Positions 23,357-34,583 of a stretch of 64,000 nucleotides of DNA are shown piece after piece. Under the pieces are notes generated by a model, which was not told the DNA's origin, ran no database searches, and saw only the letters and a program-made list of their open reading frames with translations. A program made the translations under genes and the position numbers. Source of the DNA: Eleusine coracana subsp. coracana (lineage: Eukaryota; Streptophyta; Magnoliopsida; Poales; Poaceae); NCBI GenBank assembly GCA_032690845.1, contig CM064424.1, positions 38,763,511 to 38,827,510 on the forward strand. The letters run 5' to 3'. Position 1 is the stretch's first letter, and each line of letters starts with the position of its first letter.

Positions 23357-24190
23357 ATGGCAGCAGTAGATGATCCCACTTTTCAGCTGATGCACTCAGA
23401 GTGTGACCGGAGGAACATGACTGGTATCATGAGTTTGCATCACCACTGGAATGATGAGATCATTGCTCAGTTCTATGCTACCATGTGGATTGAGCTTGAT
23501 GAGGAAAACCACATGGATTCCAAGCTGCACTGGACCATAGAGGGCAACCGGTTCACTATCACTTATTTCAACTTTTCCCAAATTCTTGGCTTTGATGAGA
23601 CTGACAGAGCCAAGCCCAAGGCGACTATCTTTGATCCTCAGGAGGACAGTGAGTGGGAGTTCATGTATGATGCTCGTTATGCTGACCCCAAGCATGGTGT
23701 TGAGTTTGGTTCCTATCATGGCATGAAGCCATATTTTCGAGTTCTTAACAACATGCTACGGGTGACTTTGACTCCGAAGGTGGGGGATCACACTCATATT
23801 CTTAGCTCCACCAAGACATTGATGTTTGCTATGAGAGAGGGAGCGGAGCCTTTCAGTGTGTTTGACTTCATTTGGACAGAGATTCTCTACAACTTCTACA
23901 CTAGTAAGGCTTCTTTGATCTATGCTCCATACCTTATGATGATGATTCTGCGTGTAGTGGGCTGCCAGTTCATATGTGATCACAAGCATCCCTCAATCAC
24001 GCCAAAGAAGTTTCCTCTCATTGCATCACCTTCCCACGGCAGTACTCCTCCAGCAGCGACAGATGCGCCTGAGTCTGCAGTAGCAGCAGCAGCAGTAGGG
24101 GGAGAGGCAGTCGGCCCTAGTGCTGGCCCTCGTCCTCATTGCCAGTCCTTGAAGCTCTCTCGTGCCATCAAGTCCATGTTTTGCATATGC
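23357..24190 (+). pseudogene. Sirevirus third ORF, conserved domain part
   Basis: A continuation in another frame. It contains IIAQFYATMWIELDEENHMD, WTIEGNRFTITYFNFSQILG and HILSSTKTLMFAMREGAEPF, which resemble the plant 'putative plant transposon protein' domain (Pfam Transposase_32 type, named from memory). The function is not known. The frame runs on to 24274, but from about 24199 the DNA reads in another frame as the end of a Gypsy pol, so the true ORF is cut there. Confidence 0.5.
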
Positions 24191-24198
24191 CGGGACTC

Positions 24199-24522
24199 TG
24201 CAGTGGTGATGAGGATATCACTCCTAAGGATACATGCAACACTCCTCCAATTATGGACTTGCAAGGTCCAATGACTAAAGCTCGTGCACAATGACTAAAT
24301 TTAGAGGTGAGCTCATTCCTACGTTCTTCATTATATGTCACTTTTGAGAATGGTTTGCTACCTAATGATTATATTGTAATTAGTAACCATGGAGAGGACC
24401 AGGAGATGACGGGAGAAGGACTTGGAGACGTGGAGGACCAGCAAGGACGTGGAAGCCAAGGTGGAGGCCCAACCAAAACCGACTTTGAGTCTATTTCGGG
24501 GCTCAAGACCAGTCTGCACTAA
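24199..24522 (+). pseudogene. Gypsy pol C-terminal tail fragment
   Basis: In this frame the DNA reads GDEDITPKDTCNTPP, then LQGPMTKARA, a stop, LNLEVSSFLRSS and EDQEMTGEGLGDVEDQQGRG to a stop at 24522. GPMT(K/R)ARA near the end of pol is typical of plant Gypsy elements. It is joined directly to the Sirevirus ORF3 with no LTR between, so the junction is a deletion or recombination point, not a clean insertion. Confidence 0.65.
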
Positions 24523-25128
24523 AATAGAGGCCCAGGACGCATACAGATTTGGATTTGGACGTTCTACATATGCACATAAAGATAAGAAGAAGACCTTTCT
24601 AATGCCGCTGGTCTCATATCAAAATGCATCCGGAGTCATTGGGAATCATCAAAACAAGAGAGAGTCCAGAATCTGTTTCGTTATTGCGTCGCCTATTTTT
24701 GGCCTTTAGGCTTTGTATCTAGTTGAGCCCAATTAGGGGCGTGTCCAGAGGGTCTTGCACGATCCTAGGGTCTTCATATACAGCCACCACCGCACCATTA
24801 GGGTTTGGATTTTGCTTGGATTATTCTGCTCATAACAGTTTTGCCGTCATCACGGTTTGTGAGACCCCAACTTCGTGAGATTCATAATACATCTGCAATT
24901 GTGTTGCATCCTTCTTTGTTCTTGTTTGTGTTCTTGATTCGCAGGTAGGGATTAGCCTTCTCAGTGAGGTCAATCATTTTAGGACGGTTGATAACTAGAG
25001 GAGACGTCGTGCTACGATTGCGGGATTTAGAACGTGCTGTTCTGAAGCCGGATCGATTTGTGTGTCGCCTCCGACCAAATCAACATATCCAGAACCTTTC
25101 AGAAGATCAAGAACCCTTGTCCACATCA
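24515..25128 (+). repeat. Gypsy LTR, edges approximate
   Basis: It lies between a pol C-terminus and a PBS, so by position it is an LTR shared by two element halves. The right edge is CCACA or CATCA (25125 or 25128), just before the PBS at 25131. The left edge is not certain; TG near 24515 is a guess. No second copy in the window allows a check. Confidence 0.55.
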
Positions 25129-25130
25129 AG

Positions 25131-25142
25131 TGGTATCAGAGC
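25131..25142 (+). other. Gypsy primer binding site
   Basis: TGGTATCAGAGC, complementary to initiator tRNA-Met, directly after the LTR. Confidence 0.85.
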
Positions 25143-26298
25143 TTCAGGTGCACCGTCAGGTTCGCACTACCCTTAGTTAATTTTGTTTTGTGTTCATCCT
25201 ATCGTCCATAGAAAAGCCCAAAAAAATTTTCTCTCCGCTCATAACCACGTGTTTAGCCTTTGCATATTTTAATTTTCAGAGTCCGTAGTGTTGAGTTTAT
25301 GCCCTAGCTCTTGTTTAGTCGCTGGTTTAGTTTGTGTTTTTTATCGTCAGTAGTGTTTCCCTTGCAACCCTAGCCGCCATCCCCTTCACCATCCTCTGTT
25401 TTGTTGGCTTTTTGTGCTAGGGTTGATTGATCGACACACCTAGCCTAGTTCCACCCTAATCCCACCCTAAATACACCATCAACACCCCAGATCAATCCCC
25501 ACAAATTCCACTTTCCGTTGCCTCCACGCCGCCAAAAAAAATCCTACCCGATTCCAAACCCGACTCGGGTTTCTGGAAAACCGACTCCGACCCCCCTTCG
25601 GTAAAACGGGCATAACTTTTCGCTCGGTTGTCCATTTTGGCTGAAATTTTTATAGGAGATTCTTGACTGAAATTTTTACGTCCTGTGTGCCCTCGTCAAA
25701 AAATTCAAAAAAAATCGGGAAGATAAAGAAAAAATTAATTTAAGTTTAAACCCGACGTTTTCTGCAACTTCAAGATTTTCTGTAGGCCACATCCTACCTC
25801 TATTTGAGCTGAAATTTTCTATGGATTCTCCTCCATTGTTAGTGAGTTGGAGAAAAATATCAAAAAAATAAAATCAAAAAAAAGAAATTTGGGATTTCTA
25901 CTAGTGCTACATCTAGCCCCCTGAAATTTCTGGATTTGGCTATTTTGCACTTAGCCCCCTGTTATCGCCTATTGTGCCTTTGTCTCCTTGTTTCTACTTT
26001 GCTATCACTACTGTTCTAGGACATACTTAGACCAGCAACTAGGGACAAGTTACTTGGGCACTTATTCAGCTTTACTATCTGTTTTTGATTTGTGTACCAC
26101 TCACATATATATATTTGGCCTTCCTAGCTCTACATATTTCTTCTGGACAGCACACAGGTTATTTTGTGACCCTTGCAATCATGGAACACATCTCTCTGGT
26201 ATCCTTTGCTTTGCTTTTCAGAACTTTGTAAGGAGTCTCCTTTTGCTATGTTGAGAGGCACCACTGCTTAGCTGTTTTGTAGGGATAACCTTCACTGT
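25143..26298 (+). mobile_element. Gypsy 5' leader
   Basis: About 1.15 kb without coding. It has a plant 5' leader character, and a possible splice acceptor (GTGATAGCAG, near 26329) lies just before the Gag frame becomes conserved. The true Gag start may therefore be spliced in from upstream. Confidence 0.5.
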
Positions 26299-27261
26299 TT
26301 GTTTCCTATTTTGGTGTTTGTGATAGCAGAAAGTGACGACGGAGAGATAGCTTCACCCTCACAATTTGCTGAGTGCGTGAGCCAAGAGCAGCTCCAGAAG
26401 GCTTTGCAGGCTGCTCGGAGTGATTTGGCAGAGACGATCACCAAAGCCGTTACTGATGTGGTCAGCAAGCTTCACATTGGAGAAACCATTGAGCGGTTGG
26501 AGAAGCGGGTCTCTAAGTTAACCGATCAGGTTGTCGCATTGGAGACCGCTCCCAAAACCAACAATACGAACACCAATAACAACAACAACGGCGTTGACGA
26601 CGTCCATAATGAAGACACGGTGTATAAGGCTGATGGCACCGTGGATAGGCCAGCTACAAGGACTGCACGATTACGACGTCGTTTGCAACATAATACTCAA
26701 GGTATGGGTGGTTTCCATAACTACAATTGTCGTCCACATGGTAACTATGCTCCAGATGACCCGTATGCTAAAATTAAGTTTTCAATTCCTTCGTTTTCGG
26801 GTCAGTATGATGGTGATGTTTATCTTGATTGGGAGATGATTGTAGAACAAAAATTTAATGCCCACCTTGTTCTTGAACAACATAGAGTTAGACAAGCTAC
26901 TAGTGAGTTTAAGGACTTTGCTATTGTTTGGTGGAGTGGTCTAGCTACTGAAACTGATTTGCCTACTACTTGGGAAGAACTTAAGGTAGCAATGTGTGAT
27001 CGTTTTGTTCCCCCTTCTTTTTATAGAGAGATTCGTAATAAACTACAGCGTTTAGAACAAGGAGATAAAACTGTTCAGGAGTACATTAGTGAGCTTCAGA
27101 AGGGTTTGATTCGTTGTGCTGTAGTTGAAAAAGTAGAGGATCAGATTTGTCGCTTTTATTCTGGTTTAAGAAAAGAAATTCAGAACATCCTTGATTATAA
27201 AGAATATTATACCTTCACCCAGTGTTTCCAGTATGCTATGCTTGCAGAGAAAGAATCATAG
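26299..27261 (+). pseudogene. Gypsy gag
   Basis: 320 codons. A coiled-coil-like N-terminus (ETIERLEKRVSKLTDQVVAL), an Asn-rich linker, then the retrotransposon gag domain (Pfam Retrotrans_gag type): YAKIKFSIPSFSGQYDGDVY, HRVRQATSEFKDFAIVWWSG and EQGDKTVQEYISELQKGLI. The frame ends at TAG (27259-27261), where a CAG Gln codon is likely in the ancestor, since Gag continues into the zinc knuckle after it. Chromovirus-like; lineage not determined. Confidence 0.85.
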
Positions 27262-28611
27262 GGACTTTTTCAGGCTTTTGAGGAGTGCAACAAGTCAAGA
27301 AACTCCTACCCCCCACGCTCGACGGGGACTTCGGGGCTGCCCAGGCCATCTTTCCGGCCACCCCCACCAGCAGCTACCAAGGTAACCAGTGTTGTTTCTG
27401 CAGCCCCAAGATCAACCCCTGCACCTTCTACACGCTCAGGTAAACCTTCTGTGCAGATACCAGCTAGTAGTGCCTCCTTTGTTGCTTCGATAGGGCGCAC
27501 TACAGGGATTCAGTGTCACCGCTGCCATGGACTTGGTCATGTGCAGAAAGATTGTCCAAGTAGGCGGGCATATGTGACGACAGACGATGGCGGTTACATG
27601 AGCACCTCCGATGTGGAGGATGAGGAGGAGGACGTCGCTGCCACCAGCAGTGACCTCGTCCTTGGAGGCGGAGACACCACGGGATACATGAACATTATTG
27701 TTCAATGTGTCCTTAGCACACAAGTTCATCAGCCCGAGACGATGCAGCGTCATAACTTGTTCCAGATTTTCTTCGTCATCAAGAACCGCCGAGCACGTGT
27801 CATCATTGATGGAGGGAGCTGCAATAACTTGGTGAGTTCTGATGTGGTCAACAAGCTTGCTTTGACCACACACCCATATCCACATCCGTACTACATTCAG
27901 TGGTTAAACGACTCTGGCAAAGCTAAGATAATACAAACTTGTAGAGTTCCTTTTTCCATTGATTCTTATGTTGATTCTGTTGATTGTGATGTCGTACCCA
28001 TGCAAGCATGTTCACTTTTATTGGGTAGACCTTGGGAATTTGATAATGATGCTGTACACCATGGTAGAAGTAATAAGTACATTTTTATGCATAAAGGAAC
28101 TAAAATTACTTTGTTACCAATGACCCCTGCTGAAATTGTACAAGCTGATTTAGAAAGAGCTGCTAGTTTAAAAAATAAAGGTCCTGACATTCAACAACCT
28201 ATTAATTCTAATTCTACACCTAGTAATGTTAATGATTCTTCAAGTTCTAAGGGTGCTGGAATTAAATTACAAGGTCGTTCATGTTTTGCAACAAAATCTG
28301 AGCTTGCTGAAATTTCTGATAATAATGATATTTGCTATGCTTTGATATGCAAAGAAGCTTTGTTTTCGCTTGATGATATTGCTTCTAGTGTTTTGTCTTC
28401 TACTGTCACTAACCTTTTGCAGGAGTATGAGGATGTTTTTCCAGCTGAGATACCCCCGGGATTGCCACCTTTGAGAGGGATTGAGCATCAAATTGATTTG
28501 ATTCCGGGTGCTACTTCACCAAACCGTGCTGCTTATAGGACCAACCCTGAGGAGACTAAGGAGATACAACGACAAGTTCAAGACCTTTTGGATCGTGGGT
28601 ATGTTCGTTAA
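27262..28611 (+). pseudogene. Gypsy Gag C-terminus, zinc knuckle and protease
   Basis: After a degraded Pro-rich stretch, the frame from 27451 has an intact CX2CX4HX4C knuckle (CHRCHGLGHVQKDC, about 27513-27554). The aspartic protease follows (VIIDGGSCNNLVS, about 27802; LLLGRPWEFDNDAVHHGRSN). It ends in the RT N-terminus (YEDVFPAEIPPGLPPLRGIE) at a TAA (28609), probably a mutated GAA. Confidence 0.85.
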
Positions 28612-29425
28612 TTACTTAGTCCTTGTGTTGTTCCTGTACTTTTGGTTCATAAGAAAGATAGTACTTGACGTATGTGTGTAGATTGTAGAGCCATTAATAA
28701 TATTACTATTAGGTATCATCATCCTATTCCTAGACTAGACGACATGCTTGATAAGTTATGTGGTGCTATAATTTTTACTAAAATTGATTTGCGTAGTGGC
28801 TACCATCAAATTAGAATGAAACTTGGAGACGAATGGAAAACAGCTTTCAAAACCAAATTTGGATTATATGAGTGGTTAGTAATGCCTTTTGGTTTAACTA
28901 ATGCACCTAGTACTTTCATGTGCTTGATGAATGAGGTTTTAAGAGCTTTCATTGGCAAATTTGTGGTAGTTTACTTTGATGATATCTTGATTTATAGCAA
29001 ATACATAGATGAATATATGAATTATTTGCGTGCTGGTTTTGATGCTTTACGAGATGCACGTTTATTTGGTAACCTTGAGAAGTGCACCTTTTGCACGGAT
29101 CGAGTCTCTTTTCTTGGCTATGTTGTGACTCCAAAGGGAATTGAGGTGGATGAGGCGAAGATTGAAGCCATAAAGAGCTGGCATGTACCAAAAACTATCA
29201 CACAGGTGAGGAGTTTTCTTGATCTTGCAGGTTTTTACCGCCGCTTTGTCAAAGATTTCAGCATCATTGCTGCACCTTTGCATGAGTTGACAAAGAAGGG
29301 CATTGATTTCTATTGGGGTAAGGTACATCATGAGTCTTTTGATGTTTTGAAGGATAAATTTATACATGCACCATTGCTACAATTACCTAATTTTGATAAG
29401 ATTTTGAGATGAATGTGATGTCTTA
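28612..29425 (+). pseudogene. Gypsy reverse transcriptase, truncated
   Basis: RT continues after the TAA, with a TGA at about 28668 where Trp is expected. The 246-codon frame from 28672 holds FTKIDLRSGYHQIRMKLGDE, MPFGLTNAPSTFMCLMNEVL and the catalytic YFDD (about 28972-28983). It stops at the RT/RNase H boundary (LLQLPNFDKILR). A one-base deletion there is followed by loss of homology near 29425, so RNase H, integrase and the 3' LTR are missing. Confidence 0.9.
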
Positions 29426-29442
29426 TTAAGAAGATGCACACA

Positions 29443-30083
29443 AGCCTGTTTGGATGCTCAGTTTTTTTAAAGTTTTAAAAGAATACTATGGTTTTCAAGA
29501 ATACTTTGGTTTATAGAAACCTTGAGGCGTTTGGATATAGTTAGTTTTACCATTTTGAAAACCGTGGTATCTCTAAAACTTCAGTTTTTTCATAGTTTTA
29601 TAAACTCCACTCGGAGGCTCCTTTTTCTAAACTGAGAAAGCTTGTGCGTGTCTCCTGAGTATGCGTGTTCATCTTTTGCAACATTGTTGCAACAGCAGCT
29701 CTGTACGCACTCATTTGAATAAAATTTTAGTACTTAGAGTCAACACTCGCAGCCTATATAAGGCTATGGAGTAGTAGATGAGTACTATATGTGTCAGAAT
29801 TAATGCCCATGCATGACAATTAGTAGGGACCCGATTGAGAAAAAAACTAATTTAAATGCCCATCATTATATCAGACACATATTGTTGATCATTTGAAATA
29901 AACAAAACACTTTAGCCAATACTTAACTAAGCTAGCCAAACACATCACAGTATCGCTGTATCTCTAGAAACAGTAAAAAAAACTCTGGTTTCTAGATACC
30001 ACGATATTATATAGATGACTTTTTTAAAACTTTAGTTTCTGTATACTGAAGTTTTGTGAAACTTTTGTACCCAAACAGGGCCT
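29443..30083. mobile_element. MITE-like element with AGCCTGTTTGG ends
   Basis: Left end AGCCTGTTTGG, right end CCAAACAGGGCCT, imperfect inverted copies. The inverted similarity extends inward (AAAGTTTTAAAA left, TTTTTTAAAACTTT right). GGCCYTGTTTGG ends are common in grass PIF/Harbinger and hAT MITEs. There is no ORF. The element lies on the Gypsy truncation point. No clean target duplication is seen. Confidence 0.6.
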
Positions 30084-31222
30084 AGACCTTTATCTTTTAT
30101 GGTTTCCACGCTAAATAGATATGGATTTCATTACTTTTGATCCAACATTTGTTTATGTGCATCAATGTTAGTTATTATTAGCTATGTCAGGTTCCTATAT
30201 TAATTCTTAGTTTAGTCTGTTTCTGATACATGTGTCGTAGTTCAGAAGCATGTGCATACTGTGGGAATTAATGCAAGAATAACACTTACAAAACAACGAA
30301 GAGTTTTGTGTGTTGAGATAGGTGATTTGCCAGGTGGAACAGAACAATCAGATTCCCAATACGATCCTTTTCACAAGTATGATATACTTTTAGTGTGCTC
30401 GTTGATTTGCGGATTTATCTTTCTCTATATTTATTCAAGTATCATAACATACCATTGCTGGAACAGTACAACAATTATTCATATTAACTAAGGTTTGCCA
30501 AAACTCTTTCCACAACTATAGTTTAATTGCATAAGTTCCTGCAGCATTGGGTAATTGCATGAGTTCCTGCTCATAGTTTAATTGCATGAGTTCCTGCAGC
30601 ATTGAGTAATGTTTGTCTCTTCCATTATAATAAAAGCATCTGTGATGTCTGAAGGAAGGTTAGTTCTTACCCACATTTTATATTAAGATAGATGCTGAAT
30701 ATTCGAGTAGCAAAATAAAAGTTGGTGGCCTAAGCTGCTAATGATTCAATATAAAAGTCTTTCCTGGTTTTGTTACGCTACTATTCAATTAAAACTTTGA
30801 GAGGTCATTTGAATTCTTTGTAGTTAAATTTCATATCTCATTTCTAAATTTCCTGCTTATATGTGTTTTCATACTTTTTACTTATGTCAGTTCTGATTTT
30901 AGAACGGTTGCTATTCAGTCCAGAAAACTTAGCAAAGTGCTTTGTGTACTGAAAGCTTGCCTTCATCATCATCATGGAGTGAAGGAAGGCCTTGTGCGCT
31001 AACAAAATTTGTAATCTCAAATATCACTGCTAGGATGTACTCCCGGATTATTATTTGTCAGGATCATAATGCAATGTAGGTCCATGACAAAATTGCCGGG
31101 ATATGAGAGTACATCACCGCTAAGATGTACTCTCGCATCGTTGTTTAGCATCCTCGCTGTGTCATCAAGATCTAATAGAACTGTATATATGTATATATAT
31201 GTATTTTATATGAACAGTAATA
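30084..31222. other. Host-like sequence around an exon-like segment
   Basis: Noncoding apart from the segment at 30246-30376. Short local duplications of GCATGAGTTCCTGC lie near 30530-30600. No other coding is seen. Confidence 0.4.
30246..30376 (+). pseudogene. Exon-like fragment of an unknown gene
   Basis: 131 nt bounded by a good acceptor (TTCAG, ending 30245) and a donor (GTATG at 30377). The frame starting at the first base is open and looks coding: KHVHTVGINARITLTKQRRV, then EIGDLPGGTEQSDSQYDPFH. I do not recognise the protein. No partner exons were found in the window, so it is probably an orphan or captured exon. Confidence 0.4.
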
Positions 31223-31227
31223 CCTAG
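31223..31227 (+). repeat. Target site duplication, left copy (CCTAG)
   Basis: CCTAG before the 5' LTR; an exact partner is at 36099-36103. Confidence 0.95.
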
Positions 31228-31382
31228 TGTTAGCGAGTTACCTAGTCATAGGGTTAGTGGCTTGATTATAGGAGGACTCGGTCCATTCTGTTGTGGCCGC
31301 AGGCCACCATTGTAACCTGTATAAATACTATATCACCTGATCAATGAATGTCGAGTTGCCTCTCTCATTTGCATTACTTACA
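31228..31382 (+). repeat. 5' LTR of small Copia element
   Basis: 155 bp, TGTTAGCG...CTTACA, directly followed by a PBS. It matches 35960-36098 along its length except one base and one deletion of about 16 nt in the other copy. It contains a short TATA-like TGTATAAATAC near 31318. Confidence 0.97.
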
Positions 31383-31395
31383 TGGTATACAGAGC
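31383..31395 (+). other. Primer binding site of small Copia element
   Basis: TGGTATACAGAGC, a variant of the initiator tRNA-Met complement (TGGTATCAGAGC with a small change in the middle). Confidence 0.8.
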
Positions 31396-31455
31396 GGGTT
31401 CGTTCTGAGACCTCACCCCTTTCCCTTTTTTTTCGGCGTCGCCAAAACTGCCGCC

Positions 31456-32945
31456 ATGGCCAACACCGGCGCTGCCGCCATCAACTCCACCGCAGCTGCC
31501 ATTAGCAACACCTCCCACCCTGCCCTAGGGATGCCCACCTTACCTGCCATGGCCAACGCATCCATGCCAGCCGCCGGCACGCCGTCCTCGCCGGTCCTTT
31601 CCACCACAAATTTTGGATCTTCATCTGGCTCGTCATTGTCTGGCGTGCCCCTCTCTCAGGCGATCCACAGCATCAACATCAAGAGCGTTGTGCCTTATAC
31701 GCTCGACCTGTAGGCCTACAACCACACCAAGTGGCATACCATGTTCACCATGGTCCTCGGCCGCTTCAACCTTCTTCGCCACATCGAAGATGATGCTGTC
31801 TACCCAACGACCCAGATTGGGTCCGTGAGAATCTCACCGTCAGGCACTGGATCTACGCCACCATCTCTGAAGATCTTTTCGATCTCTGCATCAAGCTGAA
31901 GAAGCCGACCGCACGGGACATCTGGGTCTACCTCAACACCCTCTTCACCGGGAACAAACCCAGCCGTGCCGTTCATCTGGAGGCCGAGTTCCACGCCTTC
32001 AGTCAAGGTGAATTATCTGCCCATGACTATTGTCATCGTCTGCAACAGTTGGCCAATGCTCTTGCTGATTGCGATCAGCCCGTCGGGGAACGCACTCTCG
32101 TGCACCAACTGATCCGTGAGATCAATCCAAAATTTGGGGTTCTCAAGACCTTGCTTCCGCTCTTGCCCACATTCCCGACCTTCGTTGAAGCCCGTGATTT
32201 CCTCATTCGTGAAGAAGCCTCTCGTGCAGATGAGCTCGCCAAGGCCAAAGAGTCCGCCCTCCTCGCTGCTGGTGCTACGCACGACAACACCAACACTCCA
32301 CCGCCCCCTCGCCTGGACCACTCCGATCGCGTTCCCTCCACCAACAATGAACGCGGCAGTCGTGGTCGTGGTGGCCGAAATCGTGGCGGCCGTCACGGAG
32401 GCGGTCGTGGCTGCCACCACGGCGGTGGCCGTGGATCCTCTGCTCAGCATCAGCATCTCCAACAGCCTCAGTGGAACGCCGCCCCTCCGCCATGGGCCGC
32501 TCCATGGTCCCCCCAGTGGCGTGCACCCTGGACTGGTGTCACTGGACCCGGTTCCTACAGTGCTCGCCCACCACCTCCACAAGCCTATACGGCGTTCCAC
32601 CAGGCGCCCTCCATGGCGGGCTCCCTTGCGGATCCGCCCTATGACCCCTCCGGCCTTATTCAAGCTCTTCAAACCACCTCCCTACAGCATGCTCCGCCAG
32701 GTGGTGATTGGTACATGGACACTGGCGCATCGTTGCACATGACGAATGATCAAGGTAACCTACCCATTTATTGCCCTTCCTTTTTGCGTAATGCATCTTC
32801 TGTCATGGTTGGAAATGGGTCACACCTCAATGTTCTAGGCACTGGCAACACTATCCTGCCCACACCATCATCCAAGTTTCTTTTGTCCTCTGTCCTTCAC
32901 ACACCAAATTTAGTATCCAATTTGATTTGTATGCAAATTCACTAA
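31456..32945 (+). pseudogene. Small Copia element gag and protease start
   Basis: Starts MANTGAAAINSTAAA at an ATG in good context (GCCGCCATGGCC). A TAG at 31711 and a frameshift before about 32049 interrupt it. The frame 32049-32945 has the UBN2-like Gag region (LVHQLIREINPKFGVLKTLL) and an Arg/Gly-rich basic stretch (GSRGRGGRNRGGRHGGGRG) in place of a zinc knuckle. The protease site is DWYMDTGASLHMTND (about 32707). The frame ends in the protease region, where a frameshift separates it from integrase. Confidence 0.85.
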
Positions 32946-34583
32946 AGATAATACCTGTTTCGTCAAATTTGATCCATATGGCTTCTCAATGAAGGACCTT
33001 CTCAGCAAGCGAGAAGTTCTGAGATCCAACAGTGATGGCGACCTCTACCCTTTTGCTGGCTTCAACCAGATCACACCCAAGGTGGCCCTCACTGCCTCCG
33101 CTCCCTCCATCAAGCTGTGGCATCGGTGGCTCGGCCATCCTGGACATCATTCTCTTCAGCATTTGATTAGCAATTTGTTTATTCCTTATAGCACTCATAA
33201 AACTGTGTCTCCCGTTTGTGAGGATTGTCAGAAGGGCAAGCATGTTCGCCTCTCCTTCTCCACTTCCAATTCCTTTACTTATTTCCCGTTCCAAATAATT
33301 CACTATGATCTTTGGACCTCACCGGCTAAAAGTGTAACTAGTTTCAAATATTATTTGGTTATCCTAGATGATTTTACTCATTATACATGGACTTTCCCTT
33401 TACGCCTCAAGTCTGATGTTTATGCCACACTGCACGATTTCTATGCCCATATCCTCAATCAATTTCACTTCTCCATTCAATGCATCCAATGCGATAATGG
33501 CAGGGAGTTCGACAACACTTGCTTGCGTGATTTCCTTACTTCCAAAGGTGTTGTCTTTCGCCTTTCTTGCCCTTATAGCTCCCCCACAAAATGGCAAAAT
33601 TGAACGATGTATTCAATCGATCAATGATATCACTCGCACTCTCCTTATTCAGTCTCATCTACCCAACTCTTATTGGGTAGACGCTATGCGCACAGCAACA
33701 TATCTCCTAAACCGTTGGCCTACCAAACCTTTTCATTTAGCAACTCCATACCAAACATTATTCAACCAAATCCCCGATTACACTCACCTTAGAACCTTTG
33801 GTTGTCTATGTATTCCCAACCTATCCGCACAAACACCACATAAACTGGCACCACGATCCACACCTTGCGTTTTCATCGGTTACCCAGATGAGCACAAAGG
33901 CTATAGATGCCTAGATCTCCGCACACGCATGGTCATCACTTCACATCATGTTACCTTCGACAAAACCACGTTTCCCTTGGCAGACAGCAACAAACACTCA
34001 CAGCCTCACCAGCCACCCAATTCCGCAAAGGATCCCAATGAATCCTCCTTGGATCTCGTTCCCATTCGCTCCACTCCGACAAACTTGGACACCCACCAAC
34101 TTCGCTCAGCCCAATCAGGTGTCGTGCCTGTTATGTCGTCGCCCCTGCCACACCCTCATGGATCCTCTGCAGCACCATCATATGTTGCCAGCCCCTCCGC
34201 TAATTCTCCAGCAAACCCCAGCCCATGCACCGGGGGGGGGGCAACATTTCTCCTCCACGTTCCCAACCTTGTTCTGCGCATCCTTCATCATCTCGAGACA
34301 CACCAAACAAACCTGCCCCATCACGATACCGACACCAGATTCAAGCACCCCAAGATTACATGCACACACGTTCTAAGAGTGGGATCGTTTTGCCAAAGAA
34401 ACACTTCAACCTCTTCACTCAAACCATCTCACCCATTCCCACAAACTACCGCACTGCACTCAAATACCCAAACTGGTACAATGCCATGGTAGACGAGTAT
34501 AACGCACTAATGAAGAACAATACTTGGAGTTTGGTTCCTAAACCTGCAGGTGTGAATTTGATATTGGGGAAATGGATCTTTTG
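32946..34583 (+). pseudogene. Small Copia element integrase
   Basis: Frame 32989-33603 carries LWHRWLGHPGHHSLQHLI, CEDCQKGKHVRLSFS (the HHCC zinc region), IIHYDLWTSP (first Asp) and CDNGREFDN (second Asp). A frameshift near 33590 moves the third Glu region (QNGKIERCIQSINDI) to another frame, which runs to 34492. A 10-G run (34232-34241) causes a further slip. RT begins near 34440 (ALKYPNWYNAMVDEYNALMK), and a TGA follows at 34581. Confidence 0.85.

Noticed and set aside
22782..24190. Calling the third ORF an envelope gene
   Set aside because: No signal peptide, transmembrane helix or cleavage site is visible; only its position matches the env-like label.
32013..32672. 219-codon minus-strand frame
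   Set aside because: Antisense to the small Copia gag, caused by its GC-rich Arg/Gly codons.
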